Positions 19,898 to 28,558 of a stretch of 64,000 bases of DNA are shown piece after piece; position 1 is the stretch's first letter, and each line of letters opens with the position of its first letter. The stretch is from Limnobacter sp. 130 (lineage in GTDB: Bacteria; Pseudomonadota; Gammaproteobacteria; Burkholderiales; Burkholderiaceae_B). The position numbers and the translations under genes were made by a program. The notes below the pieces were generated by a model. It saw nothing but the letters and a program-made list of their open reading frames with translations, had not been told where the DNA came from and did no database searches. The DNA is taken from contig NZ_LR732328.1 in the NCBI RefSeq assembly GCF_902506325.1, positions 434,001 to 498,000 of the forward strand, read 5' to 3'.

Positions 19898-21016
19898 ATG
19901 ATTGCCTTGGGCGCCATGTCTGGCACCAGTACAGATGGTGTTGACGTTGCGGCAGTTCAAATTGATCCTGACTCTCAGGAAATGCGGTTTCTCGGCGTGT
20001 TCAGTGCCGAGTTTCCGCCTGAGTTAAAGCAAGTACTGTTGTCCCTACAGGAAATCCCCCCTCGTTTTGCTCCCAATATTGACCCAATCGCCACGCTTTT
20101 ACAGGCCCGGAAAGATCTGACAGATCAATACGCTGGCGCGGTCAATGAATTGCTGTCTTTTCTTGGACTTGATTCTGGCGATGTGCGGGTACTGGGTGCC
20201 CATGGGCAAACACTTCGTCATCGCCCCGATCTTGGGTATACCTATCAAATGCTCGACGGGGCTTTGCTGGCCAGCCAAACAGGCATTGATGTCGTACATG
20301 ATTTTCGGTCTAAAGATATCGCATTGGGCGGGCAGGGTGCTCCCCTTGTTCCTGCCTTTCACCAAGCCTGGTTGAATGGTAAGGGTGTTTACGATCAAAC
20401 TGCGGTCTTGAACCTGGGTGGCTTTTCAAACTTGACTGTGCTGAATGGGCAAGGTCAGGCCCTGACAGGGGGGGATTGCGGTCCCGCCAACTGTTTAATG
20501 GACCTGTGGGCTCAACGTGCCTTCAGTTTGCCGATGGATCAAGATGGCGAGATCGCTGCCATGGGTAGTCCAGACACGGACCTGCTTGAACGTTTTTGGG
20601 CGCATCCTTTCTTTCATCAATCTTGGCCAAAGAGTACGGGTCGCGATGATTTCAGCGCGCAGTGGTTTGAGCAATGCCTTGCCGATTCGAATCAACTTTC
20701 TTCCGAAGACATAATGGCAACGTTGCTGGCCTTGACGGTGAGGGCGGTGAAGTCGTGTTTGCCCGTGTTGGTTGAACAAGTGTATGTGTGTGGCGGTGGC
20801 GCGAGAAACAGCACTTTGATTGGCCAGTTGCGTTGTGAATGCGCACCGGCCGACGTGCTGCCAATTGAGAACCTAGGCCTGCCAGCACAGGCGGTTGAGG
20901 CAACTGCGTTTGCCTGGTTGGGTGTGCAGTATCTACTGAACCTGGCGGGCAACTGCCCTACGGTTACGGGTGCAAGCAGACCCGCAGTTCTGGGTGCTTT
21001 GCATACGGCCAAGTAA
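19898..21016 (+). CDS. anmK: Anhydro-N-acetylmuramic acid kinase
   Basis: Phosphorylates and opens 1,6-anhydro-MurNAc from peptidoglycan recycling to give MurNAc 6-phosphate. The 372-residue protein opens with MIALGAMSGTSTDGVDVAAV, the AnmK ATP-binding signature. It continues with VLGAHGQTLRH, VVHDFRSKDIALGGQGAPLVP, NLGGFSNLTVL, TGGDCGPANCLMD and YVCGGGARN. The C-terminus EATAFAWLGV is also diagnostic. It follows the M23 gene at 3 bp. It converges on the histidine kinase gene with only 15 bp between the stops and no visible terminator. Confidence 0.96.
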   Translation: MIALGAMSGTSTDGVDVAAVQIDPDSQEMRFLGVFSAEFPPELKQVLLSLQEIPPRFAPNIDPIATLLQARKDLTDQYAGAVNELLSFLGLDSGDVRVLGAHGQTLRHRPDLGYTYQMLDGALLASQTGIDVVHDFRSKDIALGGQGAPLVPAFHQAWLNGKGVYDQTAVLNLGGFSNLTVLNGQGQALTGGDCGPANCLMDLWAQRAFSLPMDQDGEIAAMGSPDTDLLERFWAHPFFHQSWPKSTGRDDFSAQWFEQCLADSNQLSSEDIMATLLALTVRAVKSCLPVLVEQVYVCGGGARNSTLIGQLRCECAPADVLPIENLGLPAQAVEATAFAWLGVQYLLNLAGNCPTVTGASRPAVLGALHTAK

Positions 21017-21031
21017 AAAACCTGGCGGTGG

Positions 21032-22837
21032 TTAGTTTGGTATCAGTGAATTAGTAATATTTTTGCCGGCAATTTTTGAATCGCTCTGCGGGGTGTTGAA
21101 TTCTGGCGGTGTTTTCTCCCTATGTGGAAAAAGTTCGGATATCACGCTAAGACAGGCGTCAGCTTGACCTGGGATCAACGGAATTCGAATCATTTCATGT
21201 CCAAACTCAACTTGAGGGTTGTTTTCCTGGCTCGCGTTGTAGATCAAAATACAGCAGGGCTCATAGTCAAGCAGAGATCCAAGAAGTTTCAGTTGCTCAA
21301 TGGCATTTACCTTTTGCGCCGGGTCGCCTGCATACAGTATGTAAACAGGTGACATGCCTTTGCGTAGGGCGGTAAGGTAAGCTCGATAGGCACCGTTGCG
21401 ATTGAACTCCACCTTGTCGAACCCTTGAACGGGTAGCTTTCGTTGAATTTCGAGCAAATGCTCATTGCTCATGGCCATTACTTGGGCTTCAAATACCATT
21501 TGGGCAGTCAAAGCGGGTCGCTTGTTGCGGTGGTTGACTTCAGCCTCTTCGGGCAATATCACTTCGAATACCGAACCGGCCAGGTTACCGTCGTAATACC
21601 GGTTGCGGCATTCTGTTTTGGCAAGTATCTGCTCGCTTAGGTCTCTAACGATGTTGGAGCCATGCCCCCAGCCTTTGTTGTGCGCCGCCACTTTGTTGTT
21701 TTCGACGCCCGAACCTGTGTCTGCGATCTGAATGCTCACCCGCCCTTTTCGTCTTCGCAGTCCTACGACCACGCCACCTTTGTTGGTGTATTTGATGGCA
21801 TTGTCCAGTCCATTGCGAATTATTTTCGACAGAGCTTCTTTGTTGCTCATGACTGTGATTTCACTGGGTACATACCGAATCTGAAGTTCTTTAACGTCCG
21901 CCAGCATCCGGTATTCTTCAATCAGCGGCGCAAGAATGTCGTGAACTGCGACCGGGGCCATTGGGGCTGAGTGCTCAACCTGGGGGTACTTGATTGCATT
22001 GCCCAATTGATCAAAAAAATCCTCAAGCATGTTTTTTAGTGCTTTTTGAGCCGTTTGAATGTGCTGATACCGAGCGGTTACCTCTGGGTCTTTCGAGATG
22101 GCTTTCCCCACGCTGGCCAATATTCCCAAGGTGCTAAGGGGTTGGCGCAGGTCATGCCGAAAGTCTTTTAAAACCCGTCGTCCCCGAAATGCGAACTTCA
22201 TGATGTCTTGATCAATTCTTGTCTGTCCTTCAAGCCCTTTTTTGGTACGTGTACGTGAAAAATCCTGAAACACCATGTGAAAAACACAGGTACCGAGCAG
22301 GATGTAAAACAGAACCTTGACCACAGAGAAGTCGATAAGCAAGGCCAGATCTGTGGACGTAGAGGCATGGAAGAGTCCGTTGACGATGCAATACAGCACG
22401 CTGAAATACACGGCCTTGATTAACGTGACCTTGGGCAAATTGCTGTAGGTTTTGGTGATGATCAATAAACAGACCGCTTGAATGCCAATAAATACGGTGT
22501 AGACCAGGCCAGAGGTGGTGAACATATCGGCAAGCGCTGTAATGCACGCAATTGAAAAGGGCACCAAAGCTGATCGTTCTGCGGAGACAAGGCCTCGTTT
22601 TCGACCCAGAAAAGCGCTGCCAAAAAACAAAAATGAAAGCAATTGAAAGGCGGCGTGTACCGGATCACCATGTTGAAGTACTGGTTGTGTGTCGAAACCA
22701 AGAATGATGAATCCCAGCAGAACCACACCAATCACGGCGGCTGCGTTCTGCCGTTGATTGGGAAGGTGATTTGCAAAGAATGGGTATAAGGCAATACCCA
22801 GCAGTACGGCTAACCCTGATAGTGAACTGTCTGTCAT
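21032..22837 (-). CDS. Membrane sensor histidine kinase with degenerate receiver-like C-terminal domain
   Basis: The 601-residue protein has six or seven membrane segments in the first 190 residues and no large periplasmic sensor loop. A HisKA-like dimerisation helix carries FRHDLRQPLSTLG (His228). The HATPase domain shows NGLDNAIKY (N box), IADTGSGV (G1) and GWGHGSNIVRDLSEQ (G2). After the kinase, residues about 430-575 form a separate alpha/beta-looking module (AQVMAMSNEHLLEIQRKL, SPVYILYAG, CCILIYNAS). It has the strand rhythm of a receiver but no acidic pair, phospho-acceptor Asp or Lys. I infer a pseudo-receiver. It lies 45 bp after the response regulator gene, so the two form one system; the stimulus is unknown. 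Confidence 0.85.
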   Translation of the reverse strand: MTDSSLSGLAVLLGIALYPFFANHLPNQRQNAAAVIGVVLLGFIILGFDTQPVLQHGDPVHAAFQLLSFLFFGSAFLGRKRGLVSAERSALVPFSIACITALADMFTTSGLVYTVFIGIQAVCLLIITKTYSNLPKVTLIKAVYFSVLYCIVNGLFHASTSTDLALLIDFSVVKVLFYILLGTCVFHMVFQDFSRTRTKKGLEGQTRIDQDIMKFAFRGRRVLKDFRHDLRQPLSTLGILASVGKAISKDPEVTARYQHIQTAQKALKNMLEDFFDQLGNAIKYPQVEHSAPMAPVAVHDILAPLIEEYRMLADVKELQIRYVPSEITVMSNKEALSKIIRNGLDNAIKYTNKGGVVVGLRRRKGRVSIQIADTGSGVENNKVAAHNKGWGHGSNIVRDLSEQILAKTECRNRYYDGNLAGSVFEVILPEEAEVNHRNKRPALTAQMVFEAQVMAMSNEHLLEIQRKLPVQGFDKVEFNRNGAYRAYLTALRKGMSPVYILYAGDPAQKVNAIEQLKLLGSLLDYEPCCILIYNASQENNPQVEFGHEMIRIPLIPGQADACLSVISELFPHREKTPPEFNTPQSDSKIAGKNITNSLIPN

Positions 22838-22882
22838 TTTATAGTTATTAGAATTGGCCGGCTTGTTGCCGGCTATTGGTTT

Positions 22883-23554
22883 CTATGCCATGGCTGACGC
22901 ATTGAGTCGCGGAATTTTGCGATAAAGACTGACGGCCTGGGTTCTGTTTTTCACATTCATGCGCGTGAAAATCTCGCGCAAGTGTGTTTTTATTGTTTCT
23001 GGTGACAAATCGAGCTTTCGGGCAATTTCCTTGTTAGAAAGACCCGAGGCCAGAAAATGCATGACTTGTTGTTGTTTGTGAGTTAACTGAATGCCGTTGT
23101 TCTGACCCAGTCGCCCGGTGATATGTTCGCCGTTGGTTTGGCGATTTGACAGGGCATTGGGGCGCCACTGAACCTGTACGCCTGCACGGGTAAGCGCCTC
23201 CAGCAATACAGCGGAGGTTTGCTCAAACCCTTCTGATTTGGACAGTGTCCACGATGGGGCATGCTGGTTCGGTATCACAGAGTGAAGAAGTGTGTCATCG
23301 CCACTCATGATTAACGTGGGCAGGTTAGCACTCATCAAGGCCAGGGCGTCGATCACCTCTTGCCCTTGACCGTCGGGTAGACGCAGGTCGGTGATGATTA
23401 ACGCCGGCGAATTCTTGGCGCACAGTTCTTTGGCATGAGCGATGCTGGCCGCGCAGAGAATGTCTGCGTTGGTTGCCACGAATTCGACCAGGTCTTTAAT
23501 GCCGGTTGCGAAAAGTGGGTGATCCTCAATAACCAAAATTTGGTTTGATGGCAT
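22883..23554 (-). CDS. LuxR/NarL-family response regulator
   Basis: Two-component regulator of 223 residues. The start at 23554 (MPSNQILVIEDHPLFATGIK) is supported by the Shine-Dalgarno GGAGGAG 7-8 bases upstream; the frame extends 30 codons further but without such a site. The receiver has the acidic pair in VIEDHP, the acceptor Asp in LIITDLRLPDGQG (about 56), and LPTLIMSG with the conserved hydroxyl position. The C-terminal LuxR helix-turn-helix is complete: LTHKQQQVMHFLASGLSNKE followed by IARKLDLSPETIKTHL. The adjacent kinase is its probable partner. Targets are unknown. Confidence 0.92.
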   Translation of the reverse strand: MPSNQILVIEDHPLFATGIKDLVEFVATNADILCAASIAHAKELCAKNSPALIITDLRLPDGQGQEVIDALALMSANLPTLIMSGDDTLLHSVIPNQHAPSWTLSKSEGFEQTSAVLLEALTRAGVQVQWRPNALSNRQTNGEHITGRLGQNNGIQLTHKQQQVMHFLASGLSNKEIARKLDLSPETIKTHLREIFTRMNVKNRTQAVSLYRKIPRLNASAMA

Positions 23555-23584
23555 GAATGTCTCCTCCCGAGGAAAAGCTAGTTG

Positions 23585-23639
23585 AAAAGGTGTCACCAGA
23601 TGTGAGCATGTAAACATCTTTATTGGATTAACACCTTTT
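23585..23639 (-). promoter_or_regulatory. Nested inverted repeat in the response-regulator leader
   Basis: AAAAGGTGT (23585-23593) pairs with ACACCTTTT (23631-23639). Inside it AGATGT (23598-23603) pairs with ACATCT (23614-23619). It lies 31-85 bp upstream of the response regulator start and could be a leader RNA structure or a pair of operator half sites. The rest of the gap up to 23871 shows no gene or clear promoter to me. Confidence 0.4.
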
Positions 23640-23871
23640 TCCAACCCTCTTTAGGGGGAGTTAATCGTCTTGGGTTCATGCAGTCAATACGCAAAACCCG
23701 TAATTACAGTAATAATTCTCGAAATGGCTTAGTTCTGTTGCTTCTTTTCAGTGTGTTCAGGTCCTATTTCACAGGCTTGCAGACTGTTAAGCTGTGAACA
23801 GGCTGCTTTTCATTACAATAACGGGGTAGATCAGGAAGTTGTCTGATCCAGACTAGGCTCGAGCAAGAACC

Positions 23872-24573
23872 ATGAGAACAAGATTAAGCGCCGCGACCAA
23901 GCCAGTGGATGAAACACAGGCCAGGGTGCGACGCAAAGAACAAACACGCCAGAATTTGATGCAGGCTGCACTTACCCTTGTGGGCAACGGGAGCAGCTTC
24001 ACCGCCTTGGGCATTCGGGAAATTACCCGGGAGGCTGGCGTGGTGCCGACCGCGTTTTATCGACATTTCAAGACCACCGATGAATTGGGTCTGGCCCTTG
24101 TTGAGGACGGTGGTATTACCTTGCGGCGTTTGCTTCGTGAAGCAAGGCAGGCCAGTTTGCCCGGTGAGGACATGATTCGCCATTCCGTGAGTGTGTTTGT
24201 GACTTACCTGAAGCAACATCACCTGGAGTGGCGTTTTATCAGCTCCGAAAGATCAGGCGGTTCGCAATCGTTGCGAAATGCGATTCGAAATGAAATTGCA
24301 CATTTCACCAATGAGATGGCCAGCGACTTGCGTCTGTTGAATATTTTCCCCGGACTTTCTACACACACCCTTACCTTGATTTGTAGTTTGGTGGTTACTT
24401 TGATGATGAACTCGGCCACTGACTTTCTGGATGTCAGGGCTGATCAACCACAAATTGAGAAAGAGATGCTCGACAATTTTGTGAAGCAGATCGTGATGGT
24501 GTTTCTTGGTGCAGCCCATTGGGAAGAAGAGCCAACGCAGTCACTTCTCAGTGGTTTGTCCAAACCAAAATGA
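23872..24573 (+). CDS. TetR family transcriptional regulator, FabR-like
   Basis: The 233-residue regulator has a TetR helix-turn-helix at about 25-70: RQNLMQAALTLVGNGSSF, GIREITREAGVVPTAFYRHF and KTTDELGLALV. This pattern (LGIREITREAGV..AFYRHF) is the FabR subgroup, whose E. coli member represses unsaturated fatty-acid genes. The ligand-binding half is helical with no recognisable motif. Its TGA overlaps the start of the HAD-UbiA gene (ATGA, 24570-24573), so it is translationally coupled to a membrane prenyltransferase. It may control that operon or lipid genes elsewhere. Confidence 0.88.
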   Translation: MRTRLSAATKPVDETQARVRRKEQTRQNLMQAALTLVGNGSSFTALGIREITREAGVVPTAFYRHFKTTDELGLALVEDGGITLRRLLREARQASLPGEDMIRHSVSVFVTYLKQHHLEWRFISSERSGGSQSLRNAIRNEIAHFTNEMASDLRLLNIFPGLSTHTLTLICSLVVTLMMNSATDFLDVRADQPQIEKEMLDNFVKQIVMVFLGAAHWEEEPTQSLLSGLSKPK

Positions 24574-25982
24574 CCAAGCCTATTGTTTACGTTGATCTGG
24601 ACGGCACGCTGAGCCCATCGGATGTGCTGCTTGAAAGTTGCTTGTTGCTTCTCAAGCGAAATATTTTTTACGTGTTTCCAATGTTGGTGTGGGCAATTCG
24701 CGGAGCCTGGGTATTTAAAACCGAGTTGGCCAAACGAATCGACCCGGTTTTGGATCACTTGCCGATTGATCCCTTGGTACTTGAGCGCTTGAATCAGCTG
24801 AGCTCTGCCGGACACGAACTGGTCTTGGCCAGTGCCTCCATGCGGCGCGATGTGCTGAAAATTTCTACTCGTCTGGGCGTGTTTGCCAGGGTTATTGCCA
24901 GCGAACACAGCAATTTGAAAGGGCAGCAGAAACTGCAAGCCATTCAGGCAGACAGCCAAGGTCAGCCCTTTATGTATTTTGGCGATGCCACTGTGGACAT
25001 TCCGATCTGGAAGCGGGCGGCGCTCGCTTTTGGTGTGAACACGGGGCGAAGTACCCGCAGCAAGGCTGCAGCAGCAGGCATTCAGTTGAACCGCCTTGAT
25101 ACACGCCGCACAGGCTTGAAAGTGTGGTTCAAAGCAATGCGCCTGCAACAGTGGGCAAAGAACGGATTGCTGTTTTTACCGCTGATTGCTGCCCATGAAA
25201 CTGACATCGTTCTGTGGAGCAAAATGGCATGGGGCTTTTTGGCGTTTGGCCTTTTGGCGTCCTCGACGTATATCTGGAATGACCTGATGGACTTGAACGC
25301 GGATCGCCAACATCCGCGCAAGCGCCATCGCCCCATGGCCAGTGGTGCGCTTGGCATTGGCAAAGCCTTTGTGTTCATGAAGCTTTTGGGCCTTTTGGGT
25401 TTTGCTGTGGCCTGGTTTGCAGTGGGTTGGCAATTTACCTTGGTGTTGTTGGTTTACACCGTGGTTACCTTGCTTTACACATTTGTTTTCAAGCGAACGG
25501 CTTTTGTGGATGTTTTGCTGTTGGCCATGCTGTACACGGTGCGGGTGATTGCAGGTGGTGTGGGCACTGGCATTGAACTATCCAGTTGGCTGTTGGCCAT
25601 TTCCCTGTTTGTTTTTTTAAGTTTGGCATTGGTGAAGCGTTGCGCTGAACTCGAGTTTTTGCAACTTGAGGGTACTCAACCACAGGGGCGTGGGTACCGC
25701 ATGACCGACCTCAGCTACCTGGTGTCCATGGGGATTTCCAGCGGGTTTGTGGCTGTACTGGTGTTGGCCTTGTATGTAGACAGTCAAAATGGCTCCATGT
25801 TGTATGCAACACCCGAGTTTTTGTGGGGTATTTGCCCCTTGTTCCTGTACTGGTTGATGCGGATCTGGATCATGACTTCCCGCAAGGAAATGATCGACGA
25901 CCCAGTGCATTTCGCCATTCACGATCGCATCAGTTGGGGCTTCCTGGCTTCCGTGGGTGTGCTCGTCTATTTGGCCTCTTAA
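24570..25982 (+). CDS. HAD phosphatase-UbiA prenyltransferase fusion (DPPR-synthase type)
   Basis: The 470-residue fusion is started at the ATG at 24570, coupled to the TetR gene. Residues 1-175 form a HAD hydrolase: VYVDLDGTLSPSD (Asp9, Asp11), LVLASASM, and YFGDATVDIPIW. Residues about 185-470 are a UbiA membrane domain with eight or nine helices. Its first Asp motif, NDLMDLNADRQHPRKRHRP (237-255), matches the NDxxDxxxDRxHPxKRxRP pattern of decaprenyl-phosphate phosphoribosyltransferases (mycobacterial Rv3806c type) rather than quinone UbiA. YTFVFKR and YTVRVIAGG follow. I infer transfer of phosphoribose from PRPP to polyprenyl phosphate, with the HAD part removing the 5-phosphate. Confidence 0.85.
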   Translation: MTKPIVYVDLDGTLSPSDVLLESCLLLLKRNIFYVFPMLVWAIRGAWVFKTELAKRIDPVLDHLPIDPLVLERLNQLSSAGHELVLASASMRRDVLKISTRLGVFARVIASEHSNLKGQQKLQAIQADSQGQPFMYFGDATVDIPIWKRAALAFGVNTGRSTRSKAAAAGIQLNRLDTRRTGLKVWFKAMRLQQWAKNGLLFLPLIAAHETDIVLWSKMAWGFLAFGLLASSTYIWNDLMDLNADRQHPRKRHRPMASGALGIGKAFVFMKLLGLLGFAVAWFAVGWQFTLVLLVYTVVTLLYTFVFKRTAFVDVLLLAMLYTVRVIAGGVGTGIELSSWLLAISLFVFLSLALVKRCAELEFLQLEGTQPQGRGYRMTDLSYLVSMGISSGFVAVLVLALYVDSQNGSMLYATPEFLWGICPLFLYWLMRIWIMTSRKEMIDDPVHFAIHDRISWGFLASVGVLVYLAS

Positions 25983-25996
25983 GACCCATTACACAC

Positions 25997-27565
25997 ATGC
26001 CAAGTCACTTTTCCCGACCCGATCAACACGGACCAGAGTTGACCCTGAAAACCGCGAAAAGCCTTTTTGGGTGGATTGTGGTGATCACTGCGGTCATCAA
26101 AATTTGGTTGGCCTGGTTTTTCCCGATGACAGGCGATGAGGCCTTCTTTCATTTGTGGTCGACTGACCTGAATTGGGGTTATTACGATCACCCTCCCATG
26201 GTGGGGTGGTGGTTGTGGGCACTTAGCCATTTGGGCAATGAGCCAATTGTAATTCGCAGCCTGACCCTGTTGCTGACCACCGCAATTGCAGGTGGGGTGG
26301 TGCTGCTGGCCCGCGAGTTGTTGCCCCGTGAGCAAGAGTCCCGGGCCTGGCTGGCAGGAGCCGTGTACCTGTCAATGCCAGCATCCTGGTTCGCTGTGTT
26401 TGTAACCACCGACACGCCCTTGATATTTTTCATGGGTCTTGCCATCTATGCGTATGTAAAAGCAATTCGGTCTGAATCGGGCGCAGGTATTTTTCTGGCG
26501 GGTTGTTTTTTGGGGCTGGCGTTTCTGTCCAAATATTTCGCAGTGTTGCTGGGTGTTGCATTTGGTTTTCATTTGCTGTTTCAGCGGCAGCGCTTCAAGT
26601 ACCTGTTTTTGTTACTTGCGGGTGTCTTGCCGTTTGCAAGCGTGAACATTGGGTACAACCTGCACAATTGCTGGAACAACATTATGTTCAACCTGGTGAA
26701 CCGGCATGAGGATGCCCAGTTGGGCTGGGGTACCGTTCTCACCTACCTGGGGATGATGCTTTACCTGATCACACCTTGGGCCATGTGGAGTTTGCTCAAG
26801 GGTAGCCGTGTGTGGCTGCGACAAAGCGCCTTGGCCTTCGCGTTGCTTGTGCCCTTGGTTTTGTTTCTGGTTATTTCGCTCGAGAAAACGGTGGGTTTGC
26901 ATTGGGTGCTGGGATTTCTGCCCATTGCTTTTGTATTGCTGGCCCTGTGCACTCAGGGCATCTGGATGAAACGTTACGTTTGGTTCAATGCTTTTTTGTC
27001 TGTTCCGCATCTGGTTTTGTTTGGCTTGTTGATGCATGCCGATGTTTCTGTTTGGCCTAAAAAGGATTTTCAGGAAGATGTGCTTTTCCACAGAAACATG
27101 CCTGAAATTCTCGCCGAGTTTAAACGCGACATGCCAGCCAATGGCGTGCTGACCACAATAGCCTATTCACCCGCCGCGTTAATGACCTACCACTATGGCC
27201 AAGTGGTACCAGTGTTCGGTCCTGGAAAGTACCATGCACGCAACGACGATACCTTTGTGGATTGGCGGCAAATGGATGGCAAACCCATTCGGATCGTGGC
27301 CAAGGCCAAGCCGATTGACCCATCGCTTTACACGGATTATCTCAGCGATATCTCGGTAAAAACGCAGACCATTGGTGGCGTGCCTTTCACGATTGTGGAT
27401 GGCAGCAATTTCAATTATCAGCGGTTCAGGGATGTGGTGCTGCGGGAGGCCGTGGAAAAGTATTACCAAATCCCATCGGCTTTGCCTGTTCTGGATTGTC
27501 CGTTTGCACGCAAGTATGGATTCGAGGAAGAGTGCCGCCTGGGTGACATTGGTGTATTCAATTAG
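25997..27565 (+). CDS. ArnT-like GT83 family lipid-sugar glycosyltransferase
   Basis: Integral membrane glycosyltransferase of 522 residues, begun at the ATG at 25997 (MPSHFSRPDQHG), 14 bp after the HAD-UbiA stop. A first membrane helix leads to the periplasmic loop WFFPMTGDEAFFHLW with the catalytic Asp-Glu pair (Asp47-Glu48) and GYYDHPPMVGWW, a strong PMT/ArnT signature. About ten further helices follow, then a soluble C-terminal domain from about residue 370 (VLTTIAYSPAALMTYHYGQ). ArnT enzymes take sugar from polyprenyl phosphate. Here the likely donor is the lipid-linked pentose made by the neighbour. The acceptor (lipid A, protein or glycan) is unknown. Confidence 0.87.
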   Translation: MPSHFSRPDQHGPELTLKTAKSLFGWIVVITAVIKIWLAWFFPMTGDEAFFHLWSTDLNWGYYDHPPMVGWWLWALSHLGNEPIVIRSLTLLLTTAIAGGVVLLARELLPREQESRAWLAGAVYLSMPASWFAVFVTTDTPLIFFMGLAIYAYVKAIRSESGAGIFLAGCFLGLAFLSKYFAVLLGVAFGFHLLFQRQRFKYLFLLLAGVLPFASVNIGYNLHNCWNNIMFNLVNRHEDAQLGWGTVLTYLGMMLYLITPWAMWSLLKGSRVWLRQSALAFALLVPLVLFLVISLEKTVGLHWVLGFLPIAFVLLALCTQGIWMKRYVWFNAFLSVPHLVLFGLLMHADVSVWPKKDFQEDVLFHRNMPEILAEFKRDMPANGVLTTIAYSPAALMTYHYGQVVPVFGPGKYHARNDDTFVDWRQMDGKPIRIVAKAKPIDPSLYTDYLSDISVKTQTIGGVPFTIVDGSNFNYQRFRDVVLREAVEKYYQIPSALPVLDCPFARKYGFEEECRLGDIGVFN

Positions 27566-27586
27566 TCCACACCAAGCGGTTAAAGA

Positions 27587-28558
27587 TTATTTTTGTTTGT
27601 CAACAATCGCTTGCCATTTAAGCTCGCCGTTCAGTGTGCTTTGCTGCTCACCGTCTTTAAGTTTGACAGGAATAACCCAACTGCCAGTTTCTGAGGTTTT
27701 TTCGGGTTTGTTGTCCAGGCGTGGATCGGCATAGGTCACAGTTCCGGTTTCCGACACTTTGACCCATGGCGATTGATCTGTTCCCGGGTTGTGGAAAAGT
27801 TCTACAGTGTTTGCCCAGGCATGCATGCTGTTTAGCCAAACTCCATCTTTGCGAAGTTCCAGGAATGGCTGCCCCTGGTCGTCGAGCACCTGGAACTCTC
27901 CTTTTGCCGTGCCCAGACGGCTTAACATGAAGGTGTTGCCACTCAGGCCGGGTACCATGGCGTTCAAGCCGGTGAAGTCGGGCTCATTGATCAACAAAGG
28001 GCGCCAGTAACCCGTCATGGGTTTTGGCTCAATACGTTCTATCCGGACATTGAGCGGTTTGCCGTTACTCAACAGGCTCAAGTTGAAATGAGCAACGTCC
28101 TCCTTGATCAAGCGCGGGTCATACCACCCATAGCCGGGTTGCTTGTTCAACAGTACCCAGTTGGGTTTCATTTTTGGATTGTCTTTTAGCCGGTCAGGCA
28201 CAGGGCCACCACCGGGCTGGCGGGAACGGTGCCAGCCTGTCGCGTTCAGATCCGCGTACAGTTTGTCGCCATCAAAGCGCAAAAAGGCGCGTTTGTCTTC
28301 TCCCAAGATCTCGATTTGCTGTTGTCCATCGGTGGCCAATGCAAATTGATAGGCGTTGGTTTTCACGACTTGCAGTGAAATGCCTTTGGGTAATTTGGCT
28401 TTCGGACTGACGGTGGGAATGCCACCTTCCGAACCATGCTCGGCATGCGCGAAAGCTGTGTTTGTAACAAATGGGCTGGAAATTAGCAGGGTAGAAAAAG
28501 AAAACGCCAGGCAGGCGCCTAGCGTTTTCTTCACCCAGTTCGTTTTAACGACGGGCAT
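27587..28558 (-). CDS. Secreted protein of unknown function, partner of the copper radical oxidase
   Basis: I do not recognise this 323-residue protein. It has a signal peptide (charged KTNWVKK, hydrophobic core, AFA at 35-37). The predicted mature form begins His38-Ala-Glu-His41, so its first residue would be histidine. The remainder is beta-rich, with GWHRSRQPGGGPVPDRLKD, GYGWYDPRLIKEDVAHF and a C-terminal half with SGNTFMLSRLG and PWVKVSETGTVTYADPRL. An LGAC segment at 13-16 is too early for a lipobox. Its ATG lies inside the oxidase gene and overlaps its 3' end by 14 bp, so the two are made together. A copper-binding or maturation role is inference. Confidence 0.75.
   Translation of the reverse strand: MPVVKTNWVKKTLGACLAFSFSTLLISSPFVTNTAFAHAEHGSEGGIPTVSPKAKLPKGISLQVVKTNAYQFALATDGQQQIEILGEDKRAFLRFDGDKLYADLNATGWHRSRQPGGGPVPDRLKDNPKMKPNWVLLNKQPGYGWYDPRLIKEDVAHFNLSLLSNGKPLNVRIERIEPKPMTGYWRPLLINEPDFTGLNAMVPGLSGNTFMLSRLGTAKGEFQVLDDQGQPFLELRKDGVWLNSMHAWANTVELFHNPGTDQSPWVKVSETGTVTYADPRLDNKPEKTSETGSWVIPVKLKDGEQQSTLNGELKWQAIVDKQK

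Noticed and set aside
28511-28522. LGAC in the N-terminus of the oxidase partner as a lipobox
   Set aside because: The cysteine falls before the hydrophobic core of the signal peptide, and the second position (Gly) is atypical; signal peptidase I cleavage after AFA fits better.
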